Assembly (NCBI RefSeq): GCF_014217255.1
Contig: NZ_CP059404.1
Span: 620,001 to 684,000, forward strand
DNA from: Corynebacterium incognita
GTDB taxonomy: Bacteria > Actinomycetota > Actinomycetes > Mycobacteriales > Mycobacteriaceae
Direction of reading: 5' to 3'
Length of the DNA: 64,000 bases
The notes beneath the pieces were generated by a model that was not told the DNA's origin, did not search any database, and saw only the letters and a list, made by a program, of their open reading frames with translations. Both the position numbers and the translations under genes were made by a program. Positions 36,417 to 44,899 of this stretch are shown here, piece after piece (position 1 is the first letter of the stretch; every line of letters begins with the position of its first letter).

Positions 36417-37163
36417 ACGGTGACCTCGCCCTCGAGTTTCTTGAACTTTGCGGGGCCAATGCCAGAGATATCCAACAACTCGTCGGCCGCACTAAACCCG
36501 CCTTTCTCCTCCCGGTGGGCGACGATGGCGTCCGCGGTCACCTCCCCCACGCCGGGCAGCGCCATGAGTTCCTCACGCGTCGCGCTGTTCAGGTTGACCT
36601 TGCCGTCTGTGCTGCCACTGCTGGCGGCGCTGCCGTTGGGCGCCCGCGGCGGTGGCGCGGGCGCCTCGCCGCGGGCGTAGACGCGGATTTGTTCACCGTC
36701 GTTGAGCTTCTGGGCGAGGTTGAGGCTGAGCGTGTCGGCCTTCTTGGTCGGCTGGGCCATGTCCAAGGCGTCGGCCACACGCGAGTTGGGTGCCAGGGTG
36801 TAGACCCCGGGGCGGTGGACCTCACCCACGACCGCGACGACGACTTCCGCGGTGGCGCTAGTGAGCTCGGGGGCACCGGTATTGGCATCGCCCGGCGCGG
36901 CCGCAGGGTGGGAGGGCTTGGTCCGTGCTGCCGAGGGCCGTGATGGCGGCGGGGTGGCCGGCACCCGCGGCGTCGTCACGCGCGCCCCACCATCCCCAGG
37001 CACCGAGGGCGACGGCCACGCAGACCGCCACGGCGATCGCCTGCGGGATCGGGATGTGCAGACGCGGGCGTGGGTAGCGCACGGCCAGCAGCTCCTCCTC
37101 ACCCGTGGGTTGTGCCAGCGCGCGGAGGCGGTCACGCGCGACACCGATCACTTTGTCTCCCAT
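36413..37163 (-). pseudogene. comEA: ComEA-like DNA-binding protein, frameshifted
   Basis: The N-terminus is in one frame from ATG 37163: GDKVIGVARDRLRALAQPTG, a polar region and a membrane anchor ending VAVALGAWGWWG. The rest, in a different frame, has the SLBB-like segment VVVAVVGEVHRPGVYTLAPN and a C-terminal helix-hairpin-helix pair (VNLNSATREELMALPGVGEV; ISGIGPAKFKKLEGEV). The shift needed (one base skipped) falls between about 36860 and 36990, most simply at the G-run coding WGWWGA (36980-36990). An ORF starting at 37144 in the second frame lacks the anchor and has an implausible Arg/Ser/Cys-rich start. So either the gene is broken or there is an assembly error. Confidence 0.75.
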
Positions 37164-37347
37164 GGCGTTGACACTAGGAGCAGGCCGCGTTAAAGCCGAG
37201 GTCAAAGTGAGGCGCCTGTGGAGAAGTCGGGGTTCAGGCTCCGGTTTGTAGCACGCCTGTGGAAAACTCCAGGATGGCCCTTGACTCCCCCGCCGCAGTG
37301 GTCTAGGGCGTTGTGTGGCGGTGACCTAGCGCCCTTGAGCGCGGGGT

Positions 37348-38169
37348 CTAGGACTCGTCGAGGGAGCTGAACACTACGGACACGCCAATGGCGCCGGTGC
37401 CGGCGTGGACGGCGAGCACGTCCACCATCTCCACCATCATGAATGACGAACCGGGAGGCAGTGCGCCCTTCAGCAGCTTCTGCAGGCGCACGGCGTCAGC
37501 CTCGGCGCCGCAGTGCTGGAGCGCGACGAAGACCGGCTGGCCGTCGCAACGCTCGGCGATGAACTCCACCAGCTTGGTAAAGGCCTTGGTCTGGGTGCGG
37601 GTCTTGCCCACCAGCTCCAGCTTGCCCCCGGCCACGCGCATGATGGGTTTGGTGGCCAGCAGCGCGGTGGAGAGCATGTCCGAGGGCGAGGACATGCGCC
37701 CCGACTTGCGGATGGCGTCCGTGTGGTCCAGGTAGACCCAGGTCAGCGCGCGTTCCAGGGTGTCCTTTGCGGTGTCGTAGCACTCGTCCAGATCCGCGCC
37801 GTCGAGCGCCAGGCGCGCGGCCGCCATCGCGGCGGCGCCTAAGTTCATGCCCACCGTGCCCGAGTCAATGACCCGCACGGTGCCGGGGAACACGCCGGAG
37901 GCACTCACGGCAGCGGACCAGGTGGAGGACAGTTCGCGGGAAAGGTGCAGCGCCAGCACGCCGTCATCACCGCCGGTGTTGCTGTCAATGCTGGAGCGCT
38001 CCAATTGACGGCCGTATTCCGCGGCTAGCTCCAAAGCGGTCACGCCCGAGGTGGTCTTGCCCTTCGCGTCCGCCTCCATGACGTGCAGGTCCACCACGGT
38101 GATACCCAGCTCGTCGATGATGTTGCGGGGCAGGCCCGCCGTGGAATCGGTGACGATCCTAACGCTCAT
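37348..38169 (-). CDS. DegV-family fatty-acid-binding protein
   Basis: A 273-residue two-domain protein. It begins VRIVTDSTAGLPRNIIDELG, where the Thr-Asp-Ser motif marks the DegV N-terminus. Family landmarks follow: VIDSGTVGMNLGAAAMAAAR, then DHTDAIRKSGRMSS and KPIMRVAGGKLELVGKTRT. DegV/FakB proteins hold a fatty acid and, in Firmicutes, present it to the kinase FakA for phosphorylation; no FakA is nearby here. AAGGGGG precedes the ATG. The gene lies between the phosphatase and comEA in the nadD-rsfS gene train. Confidence 0.9.
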   Translation of the reverse strand: MSVRIVTDSTAGLPRNIIDELGITVVDLHVMEADAKGKTTSGVTALELAAEYGRQLERSSIDSNTGGDDGVLALHLSRELSSTWSAAVSASGVFPGTVRVIDSGTVGMNLGAAAMAAARLALDGADLDECYDTAKDTLERALTWVYLDHTDAIRKSGRMSSPSDMLSTALLATKPIMRVAGGKLELVGKTRTQTKAFTKLVEFIAERCDGQPVFVALQHCGAEADAVRLQKLLKGALPPGSSFMMVEMVDVLAVHAGTGAIGVSVVFSSLDES

Positions 38170-38184
38170 TTCTGCCCCCTTTCC

Positions 38185-38892
38185 TTACACGTCAGCGCCG
38201 GCGCCGCCGGTGACCTTGGCGCCCATGTTCCAGCCGTCCAGGTACCACTGCGCGGCAGCGATCTGCTCGGCGTCGGTGGCGTCGAAGGCCAATGATGCCA
38301 CAGGTTTGTCAGGGTTGAAGGAAGGCCGGGCGGTCAGCTGCGCCCAGTGGGTGTTCTTCAGCCCGGACAGCAGCCCGTACTGCGAGTACTCCAGGCCCAG
38401 GAGGTGGCAGGTCAACGCCGCGATGGCGCCGCCGTGGGCGACGATGAGCACGGCACCGTCCTCCCACTCAGCGAAATCCTGCATCGCCTCGTCGACGACA
38501 GGCCGGGCGCGCTGGGCGACGTCCACGCGGGACTCGCCCGCCGGGGGCGCCCAGGTGGGATCATGCCGCCAAATGGCGCGCAGCCCGGGGAACTGCTCAT
38601 CCACTTCCGCGCTGCTCATGCCCTGCCACTGCCCCAGATCGGTCTCCCGCAGGCGAGCATCCACGGTGACGTCCAGGCCCAGGTGCTGGCCGACCAGTTC
38701 AGCGGTGTCGACGGCGCGGATGAGGTCGGAGGAAAGGATCTTGCGGATGCCCTTGTCCTCCAGGCGCTCGCCCACGGCCGCTGCCTGTGCGCGGCCCTCG
38801 GCGGACAGCTCGGTGTCCAGGTGACCCTGCATGCGCCCAGTCGCGTTATAGGTGGTCTGCCCGTGGCGGATCAGAAATAGCCGACGTGCCAT
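38185..38892 (-). CDS. Histidine phosphatase (phosphoglycerate-mutase-like)
   Basis: A 235-residue member of the histidine phosphatase superfamily. Catalytic His is in LFLIRHGQTTYNATGRMQGH, with the ELSAEGRAQA helix, the LRETDLGQWQGMSSAEV segment carrying the acid/base Glu, and the second His in VLIVAHGGAIAAL. These motifs and the length fit broad-specificity phosphatases of the GpmB/CobC group rather than glycolytic mutase. In mycobacteria the equivalent gene next to rsfS is described as a glucosyl-3-phosphoglycerate phosphatase (GpgP), so that role is possible. It starts 8 bases after the rsfS stop. Confidence 0.88.
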   Translation of the reverse strand: MARRLFLIRHGQTTYNATGRMQGHLDTELSAEGRAQAAAVGERLEDKGIRKILSSDLIRAVDTAELVGQHLGLDVTVDARLRETDLGQWQGMSSAEVDEQFPGLRAIWRHDPTWAPPAGESRVDVAQRARPVVDEAMQDFAEWEDGAVLIVAHGGAIAALTCHLLGLEYSQYGLLSGLKNTHWAQLTARPSFNPDKPVASLAFDATDAEQIAAAQWYLDGWNMGAKVTGGAGADV

Positions 38893-38900
38893 GCGCGGTA

Positions 38901-39377
38901 TTAGATCTCGTCCTCGTCGCCGGGGGCCTCATCGGCCAGCGGGATGTCGTCGATGGACTCCACGGAGTGGGTGTCCACGTCCGCGTCGGTGCCCCACTTG
39001 CCCGGGCGGGTGGGCGGCTCGATGCCCTCGATGTCTACGAGCGGGCAGTCGCGGTACAGGCGGTCCAGCCCGTAGAACTCGCGCTCGTCGTCGCGCTGGA
39101 CGTGGATGACAATGTTGCCGTAATCAAGCAGCACCCAGCGGTTTTCGCGGTTACCCTCGCGGCGTTTGGGTTCGTGGCCTGCCTGGGTGAGCTCGTCTTC
39201 AATCTCTTCCACGATGGCGCGCACCTGACGCTCGTTATCCGCGGAGGCGACGACGAAGAGCTCGGAGATCGCCAAAACATCAGAGACGTCGAAGACCGCG
39301 ATGTTGGTCGCGCCCTTTTCGTCAGCGGCATGCGCCGCGGTGGTGGCCATGGTGGCGGAGAGTTCAGCGTAGGACAA
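38901..39377 (-). CDS. rsfS: Ribosome silencing factor RsfS
   Basis: A 158-residue protein of the RsfS/Iojap family. Landmarks are DEKGATNIAVFDVSDVLAIS, ELFVVASADNERQVRAI, and the terminal domain motif WVLLDYGNIVIHVQRDDERE. It binds uL14 on the 50S subunit and blocks subunit joining when nutrients are scarce. The last 45 residues are an acidic extension common in actinobacteria. The start is TTG at 39377, supported by AGGAAGAG about 8 bases upstream. It follows nadD as in most bacteria. Confidence 0.94.
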   Translation of the reverse strand: MSYAELSATMATTAAHAADEKGATNIAVFDVSDVLAISELFVVASADNERQVRAIVEEIEDELTQAGHEPKRREGNRENRWVLLDYGNIVIHVQRDDEREFYGLDRLYRDCPLVDIEGIEPPTRPGKWGTDADVDTHSVESIDDIPLADEAPGDEDEI

Positions 39378-39452
39378 TATCGTCTCTTCCTGTTTTGCGG
39401 GGTAACTTTCCTAGTTAACTCCCCTAGTCTTCCACGAACGCCCCTATTTTAG

Positions 39453-40082
39453 CTACTTTGCAGCCGTTTCGTTATCGGCGACGCTCTCGCGCGCGTACAG
39501 GGAATTCTTGGTGATGTACTGGACCACGCCGTCGGGGACGAGGTACCAAACCGGGCGACCTTCCTGGGCGCGCTCGCGGCAGTCGGTGGACGAGATGGCC
39601 ATGGCCGGGACGTCGAGAAGCTCGACTTTATCCTGATGCACCTCGGGAAGCATGTCTTCGGTGAGCACGTAGCCGGGGCGGGTGACACCGATGAAGTTGG
39701 CCATCTCAAACATTTCTTCCCACTGGTGCCAGCTCAGGATGGAGCCCAGGGCGTCGGCGCCGGTGATGAAGAACAGCTCGGCGCCCGGGTAGAGCGCGCG
39801 GAGGTCTTTGAGGGTGTCGATGGTGTAGGTGGGGCCGCCGCGGTCAATATCCACGCGGGAGGTGGTAAACCGCGGGTTGGACGCGGTGGCAATGACGGTC
39901 ATGAGGTAACGGTGTTCGGCCGGAGTGACCTGACGGTCCGCCTTTTGCCAGGGCTGTCCTGTGGGCACGAAGATGACCTGGTCCAGGTTGAACCTGTCCG
40001 CGACCTCGCTGGCCGCCACCAAGTGGCCGTGGTGGATGGGGTCAAACGTGCCACCCATAATTCCGATTCGCATTGCACTCAC
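39453..40082 (-). CDS. nadD: Nicotinate-nucleotide adenylyltransferase
   Basis: A 209-residue nucleotidyltransferase that makes NaAD from NaMN and ATP in NAD synthesis. The N-terminal ATP-binding motif is [20 protein letters not shown] and the second motif is [14 protein letters not shown]. The start is taken as GTG 40082, since TATACT on the minus strand (40096-40091) lies 8 nt before it and would give a leaderless mRNA; ATG 40073 is the alternative. Unusually for a leaderless start the codon is GTG. It heads the train rsfS-phosphatase-degV-comEA-comEC-holA. Confidence 0.94.
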   Translation of the reverse strand: MSAMRIGIMGGTFDPIHHGHLVAASEVADRFNLDQVIFVPTGQPWQKADRQVTPAEHRYLMTVIATASNPRFTTSRVDIDRGGPTYTIDTLKDLRALYPGAELFFITGADALGSILSWHQWEEMFEMANFIGVTRPGYVLTEDMLPEVHQDKVELLDVPAMAISSTDCRERAQEGRPVWYLVPDGVVQYITKNSLYARESVADNETAAK

Positions 40083-40090
40083 AAACGGCC

Positions 40091-40096
40091 AGTATA
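40091..40096 (-). promoter_or_regulatory. Putative -10 of nadD
   Basis: TATACT on the minus strand, 8 nt before the GTG at 40082. The AT-rich 38-bp repeats lie directly upstream. Confidence 0.45.
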
Positions 40097-40113
40097 AGGC
40101 ACCGGGCCTTCAC

Positions 40114-40204
40114 GGAAACGGTAATTCCTTGCGGAAGCGGTAATCCGATTTGGAAACGGTAATTCCTTGCGGAAGCGGTAATTCGATTTGGAAACGGTAA
40201 TTCC
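40114..40204. repeat. Two and a half 38-bp direct repeats between nadD and the cutinase gene
   Basis: Unit 1 is 40114-40151 and unit 2 is 40152-40189; they differ at one position. A third partial unit (40190-40204) runs into the cutinase terminator. Each unit starts GGAAACGGTAATTCC and contains GGAAGCGGTAAT. The block is much AT-richer than the neighbours. Confidence 0.9.
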
Positions 40205-40219
40205 CTTGAGGGAATTACC
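40196..40219 (-). terminator. Hairpin overlapping the cutinase stop codon
   Basis: GGTAATTCCC, TTGA, GGGAATTACC: a perfect 10-bp stem. The cutinase stop (40215-40217) lies inside one arm. The left arm is part of the third copy of the 38-bp repeat. Confidence 0.55.
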
Positions 40220-41150
40220 GGGAGCGGTCGACGAAGCGGCCGAAGGCGTCGGAGACGTGGTTGTCCCACGGGGAGGACTGCATGAAGTAGCGGCCGTGGG
40301 TGCCGCCGCGGGTCTCGATGGCGTTTTCTACCGTCTGGCCGGTCATGTTGCAGATGGAGTCGTGCGGCAGGCAGTAGTTGACGCGGTTGCGGGTCGCGGC
40401 CAGGGACTTGGAGTTGTTCGGCAGCATGCCAATCACGCCGCCGCCAGCGGTGCGGCGGGCGCCCACGTTAGCCGGGTCGTCGCGGTGGGTCATGGGGTTG
40501 CCGAAGTACACGGCACCGGCCAGCTGACCGCGGTTGGCCAGCTCCTGCTCGTGTTCCGCGGTGACCATCGCGCCCTGGGAGTAGCCCATGAGGATGTAGT
40601 CCGGCTTGCAGCCGGTGCGACGCTCGTAGTTCTCGATGGCGCGCATGGTGCCGGAGCGGCCGGCCTGGACGCTGCGGTTGAACTGCTGCGCGGCGGAGAT
40701 ACCGGAGCGCGCGAGCGGGGCCACGACCTTAGAGATAAGCGCGGAGACCTGCTGCTTGGCCACGGTGCCGGAAATCTGCGGGGTGTCGTATTCCGGGAAG
40801 GAGGCCGGGTAGTACTCCGGGGCCAGGCCCATGACGTAGACGTCCTTCATGAGCGAGCGGCCACCGTGGGTGGCCTGGTAGCGGTTTTCCGCGTGGCGGA
40901 AGAAGGCGCGGAAGGTGACGGACTCCCAGCCGTTGGAAGCCCGGCCGCCCTGATTGGAGTACCAGGTGGGGTAGATTCCAAAATTCTGGCCGGAGCCGCG
41001 GGCCACGACGGCCACCACCGCGGGGCAGTGCCCGGGCTGGGCAGCGGCCTTCGGCGGGGCGACGAGCATGGTGGCTACGGTCAGTGCTGCGACGATGGCG
41101 GCGACGAACGCGAGGGCGGAGCGGCGAATGCGATAAGACAGGAACTGCAT
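40215..41150 (-). CDS. Secreted cutinase-family esterase
   Basis: 311 residues from ATG 41150 (TTG 41159 adds three). A signal peptide is clear: basic SYRIRRS, a long hydrophobic core, then PPKAAAQPGH with likely cleavage after AAA. The mature protein is an alpha/beta hydrolase of the cutinase/Culp family: CPAVVAVVARGSGQNFG at the start, the nucleophile Ser in ILMGYSQGAMVTAEHE, and later Asp and His in HDSICNMTG and WDNHVSDAFG. Cys residues near 49, 211 and 278 may form the usual disulfides. Corynebacterial cutinase-like proteins act as esterases on cell-envelope or host lipids; the true substrate is unknown. GGGAAGG upstream could be the ribosome site. Confidence 0.9.
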   Translation of the reverse strand: MQFLSYRIRRSALAFVAAIVAALTVATMLVAPPKAAAQPGHCPAVVAVVARGSGQNFGIYPTWYSNQGGRASNGWESVTFRAFFRHAENRYQATHGGRSLMKDVYVMGLAPEYYPASFPEYDTPQISGTVAKQQVSALISKVVAPLARSGISAAQQFNRSVQAGRSGTMRAIENYERRTGCKPDYILMGYSQGAMVTAEHEQELANRGQLAGAVYFGNPMTHRDDPANVGARRTAGGGVIGMLPNNSKSLAATRNRVNYCLPHDSICNMTGQTVENAIETRGGTHGRYFMQSSPWDNHVSDAFGRFVDRSR

Positions 41151-41298
41151 GAGGGTCAACGGCCTTCCCGGAGAGTGTTCTATAAGCCGCCAGTCAATCT
41201 ATCCCGTTCCCGCCATCGCCGCAGCACAAACGGCATTTTTGTAAACTACTGTGACTATTGTTTTCAGTGGGGCATATTTCGGGTGTACCCCACTCCCC

Positions 41299-42624
41299 TT
41301 ACGGCCGCAGGTGCCCGTTGCCCTGGAGGATCCACTTGGTGGTGGTCAGCTCCGGCAGCGCCATCGGTCCGCGCGCATGGAGCTTCTGCGTGGAGATGCC
41401 GATCTCCGCGCCCATGCCGTACACCTCACCGTCCGTAAACGCCGTCGACGCGTTCACCATCACCGCGGCCGCGTCCACCTCCTGGGTAAAGCGCTGCGCC
41501 ACCGCGATGTCCTGGGCCGCGATCGCCTCCGTGTGCCCGGTGCTCCAGCGCGCAATGTGCGCAATCGCCCCGTCCACGCCGTCGACCTCCGCGGCGCGGA
41601 TGTCCATGGTCAAAAACTCCTCACCCCAGGACTCCGGCGTGGCGTGCGCAATGCCGTCCACCCCGAGGTGCACAAGCTTGTCGACGTCCCCGTGCACCCG
41701 CACCCCAGCGTCCTGCAACGCCCGGAGGACGCGAGCCTTGGCGGCCGTGTCCAACGCGGCGTCGAGAAGCACGCACTCGGTGGCATTACACACCGACGGC
41801 CGCCGCGTCTTGCCGTTGATAGTCATGGCGATGGCCGCGTCCAGGTCAGCGCTGGCGTCGATGTAGAGGTGGCAGTTGCCGGTCCCGGTCTCAATGGCGG
41901 GCACCGTCGCGCCCGTCACCACGGCCGCAATGAGCCGCGCGCCGCCGCGCGGAATGACCACGTCCACCAGCCCGCGGGCGGTGATGAGGTCGGTGACCGA
42001 ATCGTGGGTGGCACACGGCAGCAACTGCACGCCCTCGCGGGGCAGATCATGCTCCGCGAGCACGCCCTGCAGGACCTTCACGAGCGCGGCGTTGGAATGC
42101 TTCGCCGACTTCGAACCGCGCAACAGCGCAACGTTACCGGCTTTGAGAGCCAGCCCAAAGGCGTCCACCGTGACGTTGGGGCGCGCCTCGTACACCATGC
42201 CCATAACACCCAGCGGGACGCGCACCTGCTTCATCTCAATGCCGTTGGGCATGGTGGAACCGGTAAGCACCTCCCCCACGGGATCCTGCAGCCCAGCGAC
42301 CTGACGCAAGCCACCAGCGATGCCGGCGATGCGGGATGCGTCCAAGCGCAGGCGGTCGACCAGATGCTCCTGCATCCCGGCCTCTTCCCCGGCGGCGATG
42401 TCCCGCGCGTTGGCGGCGAGGATATCGTCCGCGGCGGCCTCCACCGCGTCGGCGGCGGCACGCAGGATGGCGTTCTTTGCATCGGTGCGCAGCCGCGCGA
42501 AGGTCGGCGCAGCCTCCTTGGCGGCGCGAGCCTTGGCCAACACCTCTTCGCGCTCCTGCGCGCGATCCTGAGCGCGGACCGCGCTCGCCTCGGGTTGGTC
42601 GGTGGTGGTGTGAGTGGCTGTCAT
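41299..42624 (-). CDS. proA: Glutamate-5-semialdehyde dehydrogenase (gamma-glutamyl phosphate reductase)
   Basis: A 441-residue NADPH-dependent enzyme for the second step of proline synthesis. Landmarks are [43 protein letters not shown], and the catalytic Cys in [14 protein letters not shown]. The protein ends near [19 protein letters not shown], as in other ProA proteins. The N-terminus has about 20 extra residues. TAGTAT on the minus strand (42638-42633) lies 8 nt before the ATG, suggesting a leaderless transcript of its own even though proB and the dehydrogenase lie upstream on the same strand. Confidence 0.96.
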   Translation of the reverse strand: MTATHTTTDQPEASAVRAQDRAQEREEVLAKARAAKEAAPTFARLRTDAKNAILRAAADAVEAAADDILAANARDIAAGEEAGMQEHLVDRLRLDASRIAGIAGGLRQVAGLQDPVGEVLTGSTMPNGIEMKQVRVPLGVMGMVYEARPNVTVDAFGLALKAGNVALLRGSKSAKHSNAALVKVLQGVLAEHDLPREGVQLLPCATHDSVTDLITARGLVDVVIPRGGARLIAAVVTGATVPAIETGTGNCHLYIDASADLDAAIAMTINGKTRRPSVCNATECVLLDAALDTAAKARVLRALQDAGVRVHGDVDKLVHLGVDGIAHATPESWGEEFLTMDIRAAEVDGVDGAIAHIARWSTGHTEAIAAQDIAVAQRFTQEVDAAAVMVNASTAFTDGEVYGMGAEIGISTQKLHARGPMALPELTTTKWILQGNGHLRP

Positions 42625-42632
42625 GAAAGGAC

Positions 42633-42638
42633 ATACTA
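42633..42638 (-). promoter_or_regulatory. Putative -10 of leaderless proA
   Basis: TAGTAT on the minus strand, 8 nt before ATG 42624; no ribosome site. Confidence 0.4.
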
Positions 42639-42696
42639 CTGCGAGCGCCGTGCAGCCGCGGGCGTTTTACGTATGGTCACCCACCGGTGGTGTGCG

Positions 42697-43746
42697 CTAG
42701 TAGCCCTCACCCGGCGCGATCTCGGTGGGCATGGTCTCCCCGCGCAGATAGGCTACTGCGTTGTCCACGAAGACCTGCCCCACATGGAAGCGCGCCACGC
42801 GGTGCGAAGCGCCAATATGCGGCGTCATGGTGCAATTGTCCAGGTCCCACAGCGGGTGGTCGTCCGGCAGCGGCTCCGGGTCCATGACCTCCAGCCCGGC
42901 GCCCGCGATGGCACCGGAACGCAGCGCCTCGACGAGAGCGTCGGTGTCCACGGTCCGCCCGCGTCCGACGTTGACGAACAGCGACGTCTCCGGCATGGCG
43001 GCAAACTGCTCCGCGCCAATGAGCTTCTCAGTCTCCGGGGTAATGGGCAAGACGTTGACCACCACATCAGCCTCCGACCACAGCTGTCGGCCACGGGCGT
43101 CGGCTGAGCTGAAGTCCATGGCCTCGTCGATGGTCACGGTCTCGAGCGCGCCAGGCACCGGGCGACCGGACCTATTGACGGCCACGACCTCGGCGCCGAA
43201 AGGGTCGAGCATGCGCATGAGCTCCTGGCCGATGCCGCCAGCGCCGAGGATAAGGATGCGGCGGTTCTGGTACAGCCAAAACTGCTTGGCGTCCTGCTCC
43301 CAGCGCTCTGAGAATTTCCGGGTACGCGCGATCTCCACGTGGCGATGCCCCTGTGACAAGATAAAGCCCAGCGCCATCTCCGCCACTGGTTGAGCGAAAG
43401 CCCCGGCGGTGTTGGCCCACCGCACCGCGGGGGCGTCGGAAGGCGCGGGAGTATGTGTGGCGTCTGCAGGCGCGGTGCCGGCGCTATCCGACGCCGCGTA
43501 GCCCGGCATCACCCCAGCCTCGATGAGCGCTTCGACGCCGGTGAAGCAGTGCTGCACCCACTTCACGGAACTGGGCAGCTCGGCGGGGAAATTCTCCGCA
43601 TTGCCGCCGGTGTAGACGAAGGCCTCGGCGTCCTCGAGGGCATCGACCCGCTCGAGTTCCAGGCCGCTGTCTTTGTGACGCTCGGCGAGCTCGGTGATGT
43701 CGGCGATGGTCTCTTCCCACTCAAAAGGTCCCATGAAGTACTTCAT
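42697..43746 (-). CDS. D-isomer-specific 2-hydroxyacid dehydrogenase
   Basis: 349 residues from ATG 43746; a longer in-frame reading to 44076 runs through proB and is Arg-rich nonsense. The nucleotide-binding motif is ILILGAGGIGQELMRMLDPF, followed by VVNVLPITPETEKLIG, FVNVGRGRTVDTDALVEAL with the active-site Arg, and DPEPLPDDHPLWDLDNC with the Glu and TPHIGASH with the His of the catalytic triad. It reduces a 2-oxo acid with NAD(P)H; the substrate is unknown. It sits between proB and proA in corynebacteria generally. TACACT (43760-43755, minus) lies 8 nt before the start, indicating a leaderless message. Confidence 0.92.
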   Translation of the reverse strand: MKYFMGPFEWEETIADITELAERHKDSGLELERVDALEDAEAFVYTGGNAENFPAELPSSVKWVQHCFTGVEALIEAGVMPGYAASDSAGTAPADATHTPAPSDAPAVRWANTAGAFAQPVAEMALGFILSQGHRHVEIARTRKFSERWEQDAKQFWLYQNRRILILGAGGIGQELMRMLDPFGAEVVAVNRSGRPVPGALETVTIDEAMDFSSADARGRQLWSEADVVVNVLPITPETEKLIGAEQFAAMPETSLFVNVGRGRTVDTDALVEALRSGAIAGAGLEVMDPEPLPDDHPLWDLDNCTMTPHIGASHRVARFHVGQVFVDNAVAYLRGETMPTEIAPGEGY

Positions 43747-43754
43747 GGCACCCC

Positions 43755-43760
43755 AGTGTA
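43755..43760 (-). promoter_or_regulatory. Putative -10 of leaderless 2-hydroxyacid dehydrogenase gene
   Basis: TACACT on the minus strand, 8 nt before ATG 43746. Confidence 0.4.
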
Positions 43761-43769
43761 TCCAGAGCG

Positions 43770-44897
43770 CTACAGGCGCGAGGCGTAGTTGGACAAGTAA
43801 TCCGCGTGCACCACCGGGCGGCGGTGTTGCTCGTCCAGCTCCGCGGTGGAGCGGCCGATGATGGTGCGCAAGGTGGAGGAATCGAACTTCACCTCGCCGC
43901 GGCCCACGATGTGGGAATCCGGGCCGACAATGTCCACGATCTCGCCCGCGCGGAACTCGCCGGTCACGTCCACGATGCCCACAGCCAGCAGGGACTTGCC
44001 ACGCTGGGTCACCGCCTCCACGGCGCCGGCGTCGAGGTGCAGGGTGCCGCCGGAATCCGCGGCGTAGAGTGCCCAAAACTTCCAGGCGGACAGGCGCTTG
44101 TCTGGGCGCGGGTGGAAGACGGTGCCCACGGCGGCGTCGGCAAGCGCGGCATCGACCTTGGCGGCCGAGGTCAGCAGCACCGGGACGCCCGAGCGCGCCG
44201 CCAAACGCGCCGCGGAGACCTTCGACGCCATGCCGCCGGTGCCCACGCGGCCGCCGCCGCCCGCCGCAACGCCGTCTAAATCCTTGCCCGTGACGACCTC
44301 CGGGATGAACTGCGCACCCGGGTCGACCGGGTTGCGGTCGTAGAGCCCGTCGACGTCGGAGAGCAGCACGAGTGCGTCCGCGCTGGTGAGAGTGGCCACG
44401 ATGGCTGAGAGGCGATCATTGTCACCAAAGTGCATCTCCGAGGTGGCCACGGTGTCGTTCTCGTTAACAATCGGCACCACGCCCAGCTGGCGCAGCCGGT
44501 CCACGGTGCGCTGGATATTGCGTGTACGGTCGCGGTGCCCCGCGTCCGCGGCGGTGAGCAACACCTGCGCGGTGGCGCGGCCGTAACGCGCGAAAGAACG
44601 CGCCCACTCCTGGGCCAGGTGCACCTGGCCGACGGCCGCGGCGGCCTGCTTCGTGGCCAGATCCTGCGGCCGGCTGGACAGACCCAGCGGCTTGAGCGCG
44701 GCCGCCACCGCGCCGGAAGACACCACAATGACGTCTGAGGTGGCCATGCGGGCCTGCACGGCGTCCACGATGGCATCGATCTTCTCCGGCGCCACCGCCA
44801 GATCCTCACCGGTCAAGGACGAGGAACCAATCTTCACCACGATTTTCTTCGCAGTGGCAATGCGGGCCCGCATGTCCGGGGTCTGCTGCGTGGACAT
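43770..44897 (-). CDS. proB: Glutamate 5-kinase with PUA domain
   Basis: A 375-residue kinase that makes gamma-glutamyl phosphate, the committed step of proline synthesis and the point of proline feedback. Kinase motifs are [47 protein letters not shown] and [15 protein letters not shown]. The C-terminal PUA domain (about 285-365) includes [20 protein letters not shown]. The gene starts 3 bases upstream of the obg stop region, so it is likely co-transcribed with rplU-rpmA-obg. Confidence 0.96.
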   Translation of the reverse strand: MSTQQTPDMRARIATAKKIVVKIGSSSLTGEDLAVAPEKIDAIVDAVQARMATSDVIVVSSGAVAAALKPLGLSSRPQDLATKQAAAAVGQVHLAQEWARSFARYGRATAQVLLTAADAGHRDRTRNIQRTVDRLRQLGVVPIVNENDTVATSEMHFGDNDRLSAIVATLTSADALVLLSDVDGLYDRNPVDPGAQFIPEVVTGKDLDGVAAGGGGRVGTGGMASKVSAARLAARSGVPVLLTSAAKVDAALADAAVGTVFHPRPDKRLSAWKFWALYAADSGGTLHLDAGAVEAVTQRGKSLLAVGIVDVTGEFRAGEIVDIVGPDSHIVGRGEVKFDSSTLRTIIGRSTAELDEQHRRPVVHADYLSNYASRL

Positions 44898-44899
44898 GT

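Noticed and set aside
40114..40204. Direct repeats considered as a CRISPR array
   Set aside because: The units abut with no spacers, only two are complete, and there are no cas genes in the window.
42697..44076. Longer reading of the 2-hydroxyacid dehydrogenase from 44076
   Set aside because: The extra 110 residues are Arg/Pro/Gly-rich and lie opposite no gap but within proB on the same strand; the family start is at MKYFMGPF (43746).
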